A DNA stretch of 64,000 nucleotides from Promicromonospora sp042731755 (GCF_042731755.1 NZ_JBHWLR010000004.1:396224-460223); one strand, 5' to 3'; counted from the stretch's first letter, positions 24,993 to 33,471 are shown. The notes: generated from the letters alone by a model not told the origin. Program-made: numbers and translations.

Positions 24993-26455
24993 GCGGGCAG
25001 GAGCGGCACGTCGTCGTCGTGGGCGCGGGTCCGGCAGGCCTCGCGGCCGCGCGCGCCGCCGCCGACGCCGGGGCGCGGGTCACGGTGCTCGACGCGGCCG
25101 ACGTGCTCGGCGGCCAGTACTGGCGGCACCTGCCCGCCGAACGTCCGGCCGGGCGCGAGCACCTGCTGCACCACAAGTGGGACACGTACCGCGCGCTGGC
25201 CGACGCCCTGCGGGCGCACCCCGCGGTCACGGTGGTCCCGACGGCGCAGGTGTGGTCGCTGGAGCAGCTCGACGCCGGCGTCCGCCTGAACGTGCTCGTC
25301 GGCGAGCCCGACGCCGCAGGGCGCGAGGCACACACGTTCGAGCCGGACGCCCTCGTGCTCGCGACCGGCGCCCACGACCGGACCCTCCCGTTCCCCGGCT
25401 GGCAGCTCCCCGGCGTCTACTCGGCGGGGGCGGCGCAGGCGCTGGCGAAGGGGGAGCGGGTCGCCGTCGGGCGCCGCGTCGTCGTCGCCGGGGCCGGACC
25501 ATTCCTGCTGCCCGTCGCCTCGTCGCTGCTGCGGACCGGTGCCACCGTGCTCGGCGTGCACGAGGCGAGCCGGACCGGGTCGCTCGCCCGTGGCTGGCTG
25601 GACCGTCCGTGGGAGCTGGTCGGCGCCGTCGGCAAGGCCGGTGAGCTGGCCGGATACGTCGGTGAGCTCGTGCGCCACCGCGTCCCGTGGCGCCCCGGCG
25701 AGGCTGTGGTCGCCGCGCACGGCGACGGCCAGGTCGAGGCCGTGACGATCGCCCGGCTCGACGCCCGCTGGGCGCCCGTGCCAGGGACGGAACGCCAGGT
25801 CGAGGCCGACGCCGTCGCCGTGAGCCACGGGTTCACGCCGCGCCTGGAGCTGGCGGTCGCCGCCGGGTGCGCCCTCGCGCCGAGCCGGTTCGTGGTCGTG
25901 GACGACGCGCAGGCCACGTCCGTGCCGGGTGTGTGGGCCGCCGGTGAGATCACCGGGATCGGCGGGGCCGACGCGGCCCTGGCCGAGGGCGCCGTCGCGG
26001 GCACGGCTGCCGCCGGGGGCGACCTCCTGTCCGGGACCGCCGGCCGTGCCGTCCGGGCCCGGGACAGCGCCCGCGGCTTCGCCGCCCGGATCGAGGCCGC
26101 CCACGGCATCCGCGGCGGGTGGGTGCGCTGGCTGCGCGACGACACCGTCGTCTGCCGCTGCGAGGAGACCACCTACGGCCGCGTGCGCGAGGTCGTCGAG
26201 CTGACCGGGTCGCACGAGACCCGCTCGGTGAAGCTGACCAGCCGCGCCGGGCTCGGCCCGTGCCAGGCGCGCATGTGCGGCCGCACGCTCCAGGAGCTGC
26301 TCGACGGCGACGGGTCGGACGGCGCGCCCGGCGTCGACCGCCGTCCGCTCGTGGTGCCCGTGCGGCTCGGCGACCTGGCCGCGCTGCCTTCCCCTTCTAC
26401 TTCACTTCCCACCGCTACTTCCCACAGCATCGCAACCACAGGAGACCTGACATGA
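24989..26455 (+). CDS. D-hydroxyproline dehydrogenase, FAD/NAD(P)-type subunit with BFD-like cluster (alpha)
   Basis: 488 aa. An N-terminal FAD motif (VVVGAGPAGLAAARAAAD), second nucleotide motif VVVAGAGPFLLPVA near residue 165, and a C-terminal BFD-like [2Fe-2S] domain with Cys389/Cys391 (CRCEETTYG) and Cys425/Cys430 (CQARMC). This is the architecture of HcnB and of the alpha subunit of heteromeric D-hydroxyproline (or octopine/nopaline-type) dehydrogenases. A low-complexity Pro/Ser/Thr tail (about 465-488) is encoded just before the stop, which overlaps the deaminase ATG (ATGA). Confidence 0.9.
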   Translation: MSGQERHVVVVGAGPAGLAAARAAADAGARVTVLDAADVLGGQYWRHLPAERPAGREHLLHHKWDTYRALADALRAHPAVTVVPTAQVWSLEQLDAGVRLNVLVGEPDAAGREAHTFEPDALVLATGAHDRTLPFPGWQLPGVYSAGAAQALAKGERVAVGRRVVVAGAGPFLLPVASSLLRTGATVLGVHEASRTGSLARGWLDRPWELVGAVGKAGELAGYVGELVRHRVPWRPGEAVVAAHGDGQVEAVTIARLDARWAPVPGTERQVEADAVAVSHGFTPRLELAVAAGCALAPSRFVVVDDAQATSVPGVWAAGEITGIGGADAALAEGAVAGTAAAGGDLLSGTAGRAVRARDSARGFAARIEAAHGIRGGWVRWLRDDTVVCRCEETTYGRVREVVELTGSHETRSVKLTSRAGLGPCQARMCGRTLQELLDGDGSDGAPGVDRRPLVVPVRLGDLAALPSPSTSLPTATSHSIATTGDLT

Positions 26456-27387
26456 ACCAGCGATTCGACCTCGGCGGCGTCATCGTCGCCACCACCCTCG
26501 CCTTCACGCCCGACGAGTCCGCGCCGGCCGGGCTGGCCGTCGACTACGAGAAGTTCGCCGCGCACTGCGACTTCCTGATCGAGAACGGCTGCCGCGGCGT
26601 CGGTCCGAACGGCTCGCTCGGCGAGTACTCCTCGCTGACCGACGACGAGCGCCGCAAGGTGATCCAGACCGCCGTCAAGGCGGTGGACGGCCGCGGCCTG
26701 GTCGTCGCCGGCGTGCACGGCGTGGGCTCGCACCAGGCCAAGCACTGGGCCGAGCTCGCCGCCGAGGACGGGGCCGACGGCGTCCTGCTGCTGCCGCCCA
26801 CGATCTACCGCGCCAACCGCGCCGAGGTGATCGCGCACTACGCCGCCGTCAACGAGGTGGGCCTGCCGATCATGATCTACAACAACCCGATCGACACCAA
26901 GGTCGACCTCACGCCGAGCATCCTGGCCGAGCTGGCCCAGCTCGAGAACGTCGTGGCCGTCAAGGAGTTCTCGGGCGACGTGCGGCGCGTGCTGGAGATC
27001 AAGGAGCTCGCCCCCGACCTCGACGTCATCGCGGGCGCCGACGACCTGCTGTTCGAGTCGCTCGTCGCGGGCGCCGTCGGCTGGTTCGCCGGGTACCCGA
27101 ACGCGTTCCCGCGCGAGGCCGTGGAGATCTACACCCTGGTCACCGAGGGGAAGATCGACGAGGCCCGCGAGCTGTACCGCCACCTCGTGCCGGTCTTCCG
27201 CTGGGACTCGCGCACCGAGTTCGTCCAGGCCATCAAGTACTCGATCGACCTGGCCGGGCAGAGCTACGGTGGGCCCACCCGTCCGCCGCGCGGCCCGCTG
27301 TCGGCGGAGCACGAGGCACAGGTCCGCAAGGCGACGGAGGCGGCGCTCACCCACATCGCCTCCCGCACCCCCCGCACCCCCCGCTGA
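26452..27387 (+). CDS. 1-pyrroline-4-hydroxy-2-carboxylate deaminase (DapA-family)
   Basis: 311-aa class I aldolase-fold lyase of the dihydrodipicolinate synthase family. Schiff-base Lys171 lies in VVAVKEFSGD and Tyr143 in IMIYNNP; GVGPNGSLGEYSSLTDDER replaces the usual GTTGE motif. In hydroxyproline operons this enzyme deaminates and dehydrates the pyrroline product to 2,5-dioxopentanoate (alpha-ketoglutarate semialdehyde). AGGAGACC precedes the ATG. True DapA is unlikely because the neighbours form the hydroxyproline route. The stop codon is also the first three bases of a long hairpin. Confidence 0.88.
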   Translation: MNQRFDLGGVIVATTLAFTPDESAPAGLAVDYEKFAAHCDFLIENGCRGVGPNGSLGEYSSLTDDERRKVIQTAVKAVDGRGLVVAGVHGVGSHQAKHWAELAAEDGADGVLLLPPTIYRANRAEVIAHYAAVNEVGLPIMIYNNPIDTKVDLTPSILAELAQLENVVAVKEFSGDVRRVLEIKELAPDLDVIAGADDLLFESLVAGAVGWFAGYPNAFPREAVEIYTLVTEGKIDEARELYRHLVPVFRWDSRTEFVQAIKYSIDLAGQSYGGPTRPPRGPLSAEHEAQVRKATEAALTHIASRTPRTPR

Positions 27388-27442
27388 GTGCTGGCTATTT
27401 GCGCGATCGAAAGGATTCGACAGCGCAGATGTCCAGCACTCA
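27385..27442. repeat. Hairpin family B, copy 1 (inside the hydroxyproline operon)
   Basis: 20-nt arms (27385-27404, 27423-27442) pair except at three positions: TGAGTGCTGG on the left, CCAGCACTCA on the right, with GCGC closing the inner part. The left arm begins with the deaminase stop codon; the right arm ends 16 bp before the epimerase ATG, just before its GAAGGAGG ribosome site. Same family as 32955-33015 and 48534-48600. Here it separates two genes of one pathway, so it may cause partial termination or protect mRNA ends. Confidence 0.8.
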
Positions 27443-27458
27443 ACGAGAAGGAGGAAGC

Positions 27459-28460
27459 ATGCGTTCTAGCAGGACCATCACCGCCGTCGACTCGCACACG
27501 GAGGGCATGCCGACGCGCGTCGTGACCGGCGGCGTGGGGCCCATTCCCGGCGCCACGATGAACGACAAGCGGCTGTACTTCATGGAGCACATGGACGAGC
27601 TGCGGCACTTCCTGATGGACGAGCCGCGGGGGCACGGCGCGATGAGCGGCGCCATCCTGCAGCCGCCCACGCGGTCCGACTGCGACTGGGGCGTCGTCTA
27701 CATCGAGGTGTCCGGGTGCCTGCCGATGTGCGGCCACGGCACCATCGGCGTGGCCACGGTGCTGGTCGAGACGGGCATGGTGGACGTGGTCGAGCCGGTC
27801 ACGGAGATCCGGCTCGACACGCCCGCCGGGCTCGTCGTCGCGAAGGTCGCCGTCAGCGACGGCCACGCCGACGCCGTGACCATCGAGAACGTGCCCAGCT
27901 TCGTCACCGCCCTCGACCAGGAGGTCGAGGTGCCGGGCTACGGCACCGTGCCCTACTCCATGGCGTTCGGCGGCAACTTCTACGCCCTGGTCGACCTCGA
28001 CGACCTCAAGCTGCCGTTCGACCGCGACCGCCAGCAGGACCTCCTCGCCGCCGGGCTCGCGATCATGGACGCCATCAACGAGACCGCGATGCCCAAGCAC
28101 CCCGAGCTCGACGGCGTCGAGGGCTGCCACCACGTCGAGCTCATCGCCCCCGGCTCGGACGCCCGGCTCTCCCGCCACGCCATGGCGATCTACCCGGGGT
28201 GGTTCGACCGGTCGCCGTGCGGCACCGGCACGTCCGCCCGCATGGCGGAGCTCTGGGCCCGCGGTGAGCTGGCCCTGGACACCGACTTCGTCAACGAGTC
28301 GTTCATCGGCAGCCGGTTCGTCGGCCGCCTGGTGGGGGAGACGACCGTCGCGGGCCTGCCCGCCGTCCTGCCCACCATCACCGGCCGTGCCTGGGTCACG
28401 GGCACCGCCAACTACCTGCTCGACCCGAGCGACCCGTTCCCCACGGGTTTCGTGTTCTGA
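27459..28460 (+). CDS. 4-hydroxyproline 2-epimerase (proline racemase family)
   Basis: 333-aa cofactor-independent racemase fold. Both catalytic cysteines are present: Cys91 in LPMCGHGTIG and Cys254 in SPCGTGTSA. Retention of both separates it from trans-3-hydroxyproline dehydratases, where one is Thr. VDSHTEGMPTRVV at the N-terminus is family-typical. It would convert trans-4-hydroxy-L-proline to cis-4-hydroxy-D-proline, the substrate of the dehydrogenase encoded upstream. Strong GAAGGAGG site; the ATG at 27459 is preferred to upstream in-frame starts lying in the hairpin. Proline racemase activity cannot be excluded by sequence but the operon favours hydroxyproline. Confidence 0.93.
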   Translation: MRSSRTITAVDSHTEGMPTRVVTGGVGPIPGATMNDKRLYFMEHMDELRHFLMDEPRGHGAMSGAILQPPTRSDCDWGVVYIEVSGCLPMCGHGTIGVATVLVETGMVDVVEPVTEIRLDTPAGLVVAKVAVSDGHADAVTIENVPSFVTALDQEVEVPGYGTVPYSMAFGGNFYALVDLDDLKLPFDRDRQQDLLAAGLAIMDAINETAMPKHPELDGVEGCHHVELIAPGSDARLSRHAMAIYPGWFDRSPCGTGTSARMAELWARGELALDTDFVNESFIGSRFVGRLVGETTVAGLPAVLPTITGRAWVTGTANYLLDPSDPFPTGFVF

Positions 28461-28485
28461 CCCGCTTTCTTCGATGAGGAGCCCC

Positions 28486-29979
28486 ATGACCGCCACCGCG
28501 GCGTCCGACCTTGACCGCACCGTCGACGACGTGGCCCGCCGGGCCGCCGAGGCCTTCGCCGGGCTGTCCCGGGCCACGCCCGCGACCCGCGCCGCCGGCC
28601 TGCGCCGCGCCGCCGCAGCCCTCGGCGACCACGCCGACGAGCTCGTCGCCACCGCCCACGTGGAGACCGGCCTCGCCGAGGCGCGGCTGCGCGGCGAGCT
28701 CAGGCGCACGCAGGTGCAGCTGCGCCTGTTCGCGCACGTCGTGGAGGACGGCGCCTACCTCGACGTCCGCATCGACGAGGCCGACCCCGACTTCGTGCTC
28801 GGCCCCCGCCCCGACCTGCGCCGCGCCCTGTGGCCCGTCGGCCCCGTGGTCAACTTCGCGGCCAGCAACTTCCCCTTCGCGTTCTCCGTGGCGGGCGGCG
28901 ACACCGCAGCGGCGCTCGCGGCAGGGTGCCCGGTGATCGTCAAGGCGCACCCGGGGCATCCGTGGCTGTCGGCGCGGGTGGCGACGCTCGTGGCCGGCGC
29001 GCTCGTCGAGGCCGGGCTGCCGGAGGGCACGCTCCAGCTCGTCACCGACCAGGACGCCGGGGTGGCCCTGCTGGAGCACCCGGCCGTGAAGGCTGCGGCC
29101 TTCACCGGGTCGCAGCACGTGGGGCAGCTCCTGGCCGCCCGGGCCGCCGCGCGGCCCGAGCCGATCCCGTTCTTCGGCGAGCTCGGCAGCGTCAACCCGG
29201 TGCTGGTCTCGCAGGCAGCCCTGGACGAGCGCGCGGACGCGCTGCTCGCCGGGTTCGTCGCGAGCGTCTCCGGCTCGGCCGGCCAGCTCTGCACCAAGCC
29301 GGGCTTCCTGCTCGTCCCGGCAGGCACGGCGTACGACGACGCCGTGGTCGCCGCCGCGGCCGACGTCCCCGAGCACCGGCTGCTCAACCCGTCGATCGCC
29401 GACGGCTACGAGCGGCGCGTCGGCCAGGCACTGGCCGTGGACGGGGTGCGCGTGGTGCGCGCCGGCGACTTCCGGCGGGACGACGACGGGCAGGCCTGGG
29501 TGACGCCGACGTTCGTCGCGGCGCCGCTGGACGTGCTCCGGGCCGCCGGGGACGCGCTGCTCGACGAGGTGTTCGGGCCGTTCTCGGTGATCGTGGAGTA
29601 CCCGGCCGGGACCGACCTGGCCGCCGTCGTCGGCGAGCTGTTCCCCGGCAACCTCACGCTGACCCTGCACCTGGGCGCGGGGGAGACCGGCGCGGAGCAG
29701 GGCGCGCTCGTGGCGGCGCTGGGGCGGCATGCCGGGCGGGTGCTGCTCGGCGGCTGGCCCACGGGTGTGGCGGTGACCCCCGCGATGCAGCACGGCGGCC
29801 CGTCGCCCGCGACGACGACGGACGGCACGTCGGTCGGCACCGCCGCGATCGGCCGGTTCCTGCGCGGCGTCACCTACCAGGACGCCCCGCAGGACCTGCT
29901 GCCCGCGCCGCTGCGCGACGACAACCCGTGGGACGTGCCCCGCACGGTGTCGCCGCGGGGCGCGTCGGCGGAGTGGTGA
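28486..29979 (+). CDS. Alpha-ketoglutarate semialdehyde (2,5-dioxovalerate) dehydrogenase
   Basis: 497-aa NAD(P)-dependent aldehyde dehydrogenase. Catalytic Cys269 in SAGQLCTKPGF and general base Glu232 in FFGELGSVNPV. GQLCTKPG and the FGELGSVNPV form are typical of the KGSADH subgroup rather than betaine or succinate semialdehyde dehydrogenases (which have GQxC(T/V) with LELGG). It finishes hydroxyproline breakdown by oxidising the semialdehyde to 2-oxoglutarate for the TCA cycle. ATGAGGAGCCCC precedes the ATG, 25 bp after the epimerase stop. Last gene of the operon. Confidence 0.93.
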   Translation: MTATAASDLDRTVDDVARRAAEAFAGLSRATPATRAAGLRRAAAALGDHADELVATAHVETGLAEARLRGELRRTQVQLRLFAHVVEDGAYLDVRIDEADPDFVLGPRPDLRRALWPVGPVVNFAASNFPFAFSVAGGDTAAALAAGCPVIVKAHPGHPWLSARVATLVAGALVEAGLPEGTLQLVTDQDAGVALLEHPAVKAAAFTGSQHVGQLLAARAAARPEPIPFFGELGSVNPVLVSQAALDERADALLAGFVASVSGSAGQLCTKPGFLLVPAGTAYDDAVVAAAADVPEHRLLNPSIADGYERRVGQALAVDGVRVVRAGDFRRDDDGQAWVTPTFVAAPLDVLRAAGDALLDEVFGPFSVIVEYPAGTDLAAVVGELFPGNLTLTLHLGAGETGAEQGALVAALGRHAGRVLLGGWPTGVAVTPAMQHGGPSPATTTDGTSVGTAAIGRFLRGVTYQDAPQDLLPAPLRDDNPWDVPRTVSPRGASAEW

Positions 29980-30231
29980 CGGCGGCAGCCTGCTGAGCGC
30001 GGCCTGGGCGGTCGGCAGTTTGCTGAGCCGGTCTCGTCCGGTCGGCAGCTTGCATCGAGGTTGGCAAAGGGACGTTTCGACCTCAGGGAGGGCGGCNNNN
30101 NNNNNNCCTCCTCTTTCGCTTGGACCCTTACCACACCGCCACCCCTCTCCTCCCCCCCCCTGGACGAAGCCTGCCGGTTTCGCGCCAAAACTCCCCACCC
30201 GGGACCCGGAGGGCGCCGTCCGCCAGGTGGA
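29980..30231. other. Intergenic stretch with short repeats and an assembly gap
   Basis: 252 bp without a gene. Three imperfect copies of GGTCGGCAGTTTGCTGAGC-like sequence lie at about 29981-30055. A run of 10 Ns occupies 30097-30106. After it come pyrimidine-rich runs including nine C in a row. The true length of the missing part is unknown; a strong hairpin, as found at other gene ends here, would explain the failure to assemble. Confidence 0.8.
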
Positions 30232-31398
30232 TCAGGCGCCTCGGTACGGGCGGAAGAAGTCGCGGAGCTCCTGGGCGTACAGCTCCGGCTCCTCGAACGC
30301 CGCGAAGTGGCCGCCCCGTTCCGGTTCGGTGACGCGAACCGTGTGGGCGGTCCGCTCCAGCCACGCCCGCGGCGGGCGCACGATGTCGCCCGGGAACAGC
30401 GAGAACCCGGACGGCACCTCGACCCGGCGCGTGAGCTGCCGGGCGGGGATCGCGCCGTTGGCGTGGTACATCCGCATCGACGAGCCGATGGTGCCCGTGA
30501 GCCAGTAGATCGTGATGTTCGTCAGGATCTCGTCCCGCGTGTAGGCGTCCTCCAGGTCACCGAAGCTCCAGGCCCTGAGCTTCTCGACGATCCACGCGGC
30601 CAGCCCGGCGGGCGAGTCGTTGAGCCCGGCGGCGACGGTCTGCGGCTTGGTGCGGTGCATGGCGCCGTACGCGCCCTCGGTCGCGCTCCACGTGGCGGTC
30701 TCGGCGAACCAGGCGCGCTCCTCGGCCTGGAGTGTCGCCGGGTCGCCCGCGAAGACGGGCAGCCCGCCGTCCGTGCGGTGCACGGCGACCACGCGGTCCG
30801 GGTGGTCCAGCGCCAGGTACCGGCTCACGTGGCTGCCGATGTCGCCGCCCGCCGCGCCGAACCGCTCGTACCCCAGCACCGTCATGAGCGAGGCCCACAG
30901 CCCCGCGACGGCGATCGAGCTCAGCGGCGCGCCCGTCGGCCGGTCCGAGTACCCGAAGCCCGGCATGTCCGGGACGACGACGTCGAACGCGTCGGCGGGG
31001 TCGGCGCCGTGCGCGCCGGGGTCCGTCAGGAGCGGCACGACCTTCGAGTACCGCCAGAACGAGTCGGGCCAGCCGTGGCTGAGCATCAGCGGCAGCACCG
31101 GGCCGGACGGCGCGACGGCGCGCGCGTGCACGAAGTGGATCCCCAGCCCGCCGACCGACGTCCGGAAGCGGGGGAGCCGCGCCAGCGTGGCCTCCTGGGC
31201 GCGCCAGTCGAACCCGTCCGCCCAGTACGCGACGAGCTCGCGGAGGTAGTCGAGATCGGTGCCCAGCGTCCAGCCGGCGTCCTCGGGGGCGTCGGGCCAG
31301 CGGGTCGCCCGCAGCCGCGCGCGCAGGTCCTCGATCGCCTCCGGCGTGGCCTGCGGGGCGAACGGCTCAGGGGCGATGGTCTCCGACACGGCACACAC
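30232..31398 (-). CDS. Epoxide hydrolase family protein (EHN domain)
   Basis: 388-aa alpha/beta hydrolase, second EHN-type epoxide hydrolase of the window. EHN region about 15-110 (TPEAIEDLRARLRATRWPDA), oxyanion SHGWPDSFWRY, nucleophile Asp in AAGGDIGSHVSRY, and catalytic His in ERGGHFAAFEEPE. This protein keeps the common GGDxG nucleophile elbow, unlike the 8217 gene. The ATG at 31398 is used; a GTG nine bp downstream (start of VSETIAP) is possible. No obvious operon partner; a VOC gene follows upstream on the same strand. Confidence 0.9.
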   Translation of the reverse strand: MCAVSETIAPEPFAPQATPEAIEDLRARLRATRWPDAPEDAGWTLGTDLDYLRELVAYWADGFDWRAQEATLARLPRFRTSVGGLGIHFVHARAVAPSGPVLPLMLSHGWPDSFWRYSKVVPLLTDPGAHGADPADAFDVVVPDMPGFGYSDRPTGAPLSSIAVAGLWASLMTVLGYERFGAAGGDIGSHVSRYLALDHPDRVVAVHRTDGGLPVFAGDPATLQAEERAWFAETATWSATEGAYGAMHRTKPQTVAAGLNDSPAGLAAWIVEKLRAWSFGDLEDAYTRDEILTNITIYWLTGTIGSSMRMYHANGAIPARQLTRRVEVPSGFSLFPGDIVRPPRAWLERTAHTVRVTEPERGGHFAAFEEPELYAQELRDFFRPYRGA

Positions 31399-31469
31399 CC
31401 TACGTGCGGCCCGCGCGGGCGGCGCGGCGTCGTCCTGGGGTCGTCACGACGCCGCGCCGGGTGCGGCGG

Positions 31470-31835
31470 TCAGTCGGTGGGCGAGACGCGGATCAGGTTG
31501 CCGTCGGGGTCGGCGACCACGAACGTGCGCCCGAAGACCTCGTCGTGCGGCTCCTCGACCACGGTGACGCCCTTGCCGACCCAGGCCGCGTAGACGTCGT
31601 CGACGGCGGCCGCGGACCGGGACACCATCAGGCCCACCTCGAACGACCGCGGCGTCTGCGCGGAGAGCCCGTCGGTGCGGCCGCTCCACAGCGCGAACAG
31701 CACGCCGGGCGCGATCTCGAAGGGTACGTAGCGCGGGGCGCGCATGACCGGCTCGATCTCGAACAGGTCGGCATAGAACGCCGTGGCGCGCTCGACGTCG
31801 GTCACGTACACGAGGAAGAGGTTGGGTGCGGGCAT
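31470..31835 (-). CDS. VOC-family (glyoxalase/bleomycin resistance-like) protein
   Basis: 121 aa, one VOC domain of two beta-alpha-beta-beta-beta units: LVYVTDVERATAFYADLFEI opens the first, and GRTFVVADPDGNLIRVSP closes the second. DPDGNLIRV is the usual metal-site end of glyoxalase-like proteins. Divergent from the WYL regulator, with a perfect TGACAG/CTGTCA palindrome in the 111-bp gap. The start at 31835 has AAGGAGCTACCC upstream; a longer open frame extends into the regulator and is a shadow. Function unknown beyond fold. Confidence 0.88.
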   Translation of the reverse strand: MPAPNLFLVYVTDVERATAFYADLFEIEPVMRAPRYVPFEIAPGVLFALWSGRTDGLSAQTPRSFEVGLMVSRSAAAVDDVYAAWVGKGVTVVEEPHDEVFGRTFVVADPDGNLIRVSPTD

Positions 31836-31896
31836 GGGTAGCTCCTTCCAGGCTGCCGCCGACGTTCGGCGACAGACCCACGCTCGCGCGCTAACC

Positions 31897-31911
31897 TGAC
31901 AGAACCTGTCA
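31897..31911. promoter_or_regulatory. Candidate operator between VOC and WYL-regulator genes
   Basis: TGACAG-AAC-CTGTCA, a perfect palindrome with 6-bp arms in the 111-bp divergent gap, 36 bp before the regulator start. Probably the regulator's own site, controlling both directions. Confidence 0.5.
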
Positions 31912-31946
31912 TGTTCAACCCCGCAGCGACCGACCGGAGAGCAGAG

Positions 31947-32915
31947 ATGACCTCGGCACAGCGCCTCATCGGCTTGCTCGGCGCGCTCCAGGCGCGGCGG
32001 CACACCACGGCGGAGGCGCTCGCGGAGGAGTTCGGCGTGTCCGTCCGCACGATCCTGCGCGACGTGCAGAAGCTCGTCGACGCCGACATCCCCGTGCTCA
32101 CCGAGCGCGGGAAATACGGCGGCATCAGCCTGCTCCCCGGCCAGCAGGTCGACCTCAGCCGGCTGACGACGTCGGAGGCCGACGTGCTCCGCGCCGTCGG
32201 CGTCGACCTCGAACGCGCCCGGGCGCTCGGCGCGGAGACGGCGGCGCGGGCCGCCGTCGGCAAGTTCGCGACCCGGCCCGGCGCGCCCCCGGCACGGACC
32301 GGGGTGGCGCCGCTGTCCCTGGCCGACGTCGTCACGGTCGAGAACCGGGCCTGGTTCGCGCCGCAGGAGCCGCGCGAGGCGCCCGACGTCGCCGCGCTCG
32401 CGCGCGACCTGCGCCAGGCCCGGCGGCTGCGCGTGACGTACCGGCGCAGCGGGGAGCGCGCGGCGTCGGACCTGGTGGTGGACCCGTACGGGCTGCTGCT
32501 GCGGGTCGACCGCTGGTACCTCGTCGCCGACGTCGAGTCGGTGCCCCGGCTGTTCGCGCTGACCCGGCTGGACCGCTGGGCGCTGCTCGACGAGCCGCGC
32601 CGGATCCGCGACGTCGCCCTGGAGGACGTCGCGCGCGGGCTCGGCCGGGCGCTGGAGACCCGCGGTGGAATGACGGTCGAGGCGCTCCTGGACGCCGACG
32701 GCGTGGACCTGGCCCGCCGCATCCTGGGCTCGCGGCTGCGCACGGTCGGGCCGCCGGACGCGTCGGGCCGGGTGCCGATCACCGTCGCCTACGCCCAGGT
32801 CGAGGCCGCCCGGCAGCTCCTCCAGTTCGCCGACCACATCGAGGTCACGGCCCCGCCGGAGGCCCGGGCGCTCGTCCACCGCCTGGCGGCCGCGACCGCC
32901 CGCCGCCACACCTGA
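31947..32915 (+). CDS. YafY-type transcriptional regulator (HTH_11 + WYL domain)
   Basis: 322 aa. N-terminal helix-turn-helix (about 4-58: RLIGLLGALQARRHTTAEAL, FGVSVRTILRDVQKLVDADI) followed by a WYL sensor domain (about 150-235: LRVTYRRSGERAASDLVVDPYGLLLRVDRWYLVADVES split across strands) and the WCX C-terminal part. The ATG at 31947 with GGAGAGCAGAG upstream is preferred to an ATG at 31911, which lies inside the palindromic operator. Likely controls the divergent VOC gene. WYL domains bind nucleic acids or small ligands; the cue here is unknown. Confidence 0.9.
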   Translation: MTSAQRLIGLLGALQARRHTTAEALAEEFGVSVRTILRDVQKLVDADIPVLTERGKYGGISLLPGQQVDLSRLTTSEADVLRAVGVDLERARALGAETAARAAVGKFATRPGAPPARTGVAPLSLADVVTVENRAWFAPQEPREAPDVAALARDLRQARRLRVTYRRSGERAASDLVVDPYGLLLRVDRWYLVADVESVPRLFALTRLDRWALLDEPRRIRDVALEDVARGLGRALETRGGMTVEALLDADGVDLARRILGSRLRTVGPPDASGRVPITVAYAQVEAARQLLQFADHIEVTAPPEARALVHRLAAATARRHT

Positions 32916-32954
32916 CCGCCACACCTGACCACCACACCTGACCGCCACGACGTC

Positions 32955-33015
32955 GTTGAGTGCTGGGTATCTGCGCGTTTACGGGCTGCGGAAGCGCAGA
33001 TAGCCAGCACTCAAC
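32955..33015. repeat. Hairpin family B, copy 2
   Basis: 22-bp arms (32955-32976 and 32994-33015; left starts GTTGAGTGCTGGGTATC) with a single mismatch, loop of 17 nt. It sits between convergent genes (WYL regulator stop 32915, MarR stop 33022), a bidirectional terminator position. Confidence 0.82.
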
Positions 33016-33021
33016 AGGCTG

Positions 33022-33471
33022 TCAGGGGGCCAGGCGGCGGGTTGCCTCCAGCAGGGCGCGGGTGCCCCGGGTCAGGGCCCGGAGGTCGTCGACGTCGAGC
33101 AGGTCCAGCAGGTCGGGCGGTAAATCGTCCTCGAGCGCGACGATGCGCCGGATCGCCTCGCTGCCCTTCTCCGTGGTGGTCACGCGGCGCACCCGGCCGT
33201 CGACCGGGTCGGGGGTGCGCACGACCATCCCGGCGGCCGTGAGCCGGTCGAGGATCCCGGAGACCGTCGCGGCGGAGACCCCGAGCGCCTCGGCGAGCCG
33301 CTGCGGCGTCGAGTCGCGGTCCACCTGCACCAGGGCCAGCGCTCTGAGCTGCTGCACCGTGAGGTCCGTCTCCAGCAGCGGCCGGAGCCGGGAGGCGAAG
33401 AACGCCTCGCCCAGCTCGTGGTGCAGTTCGGCGAGCTCGGCGGCGAGCTGCGCGCGGGTCACGTCGGTCAC
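33022..33471 (-). CDS. MarR-family transcriptional regulator
   Basis: 149-aa winged-helix regulator: LTVQQLRALALVQVD, recognition helix ALGVSAATVSGILDRLTAAG and wing RTPDPVDGRVRRVTTTEKG are typical. It is divergent from the RND permease (140-bp gap), so repression of that exporter is likely. No clear palindrome stands out in the gap. Confidence 0.92.
   Translation of the reverse strand: MTDVTRAQLAAELAELHHELGEAFFASRLRPLLETDLTVQQLRALALVQVDRDSTPQRLAEALGVSAATVSGILDRLTAAGMVVRTPDPVDGRVRRVTTTEKGSEAIRRIVALEDDLPPDLLDLLDVDDLRALTRGTRALLEATRRLAP

Noticed and set aside
23371..26455. Hydrogen cyanide synthase HcnABC
   Set aside because: The three subunits share that architecture, but gene order is catalytic, 2Fe-2S, alpha, and the next genes are hydroxyproline deaminase, epimerase and KGSADH, which fit D-hydroxyproline dehydrogenase.
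26452..27387. True dihydrodipicolinate synthase (dapA)
   Set aside because: The GTTGE motif is replaced and the gene is translationally coupled to hydroxyproline dehydrogenase.
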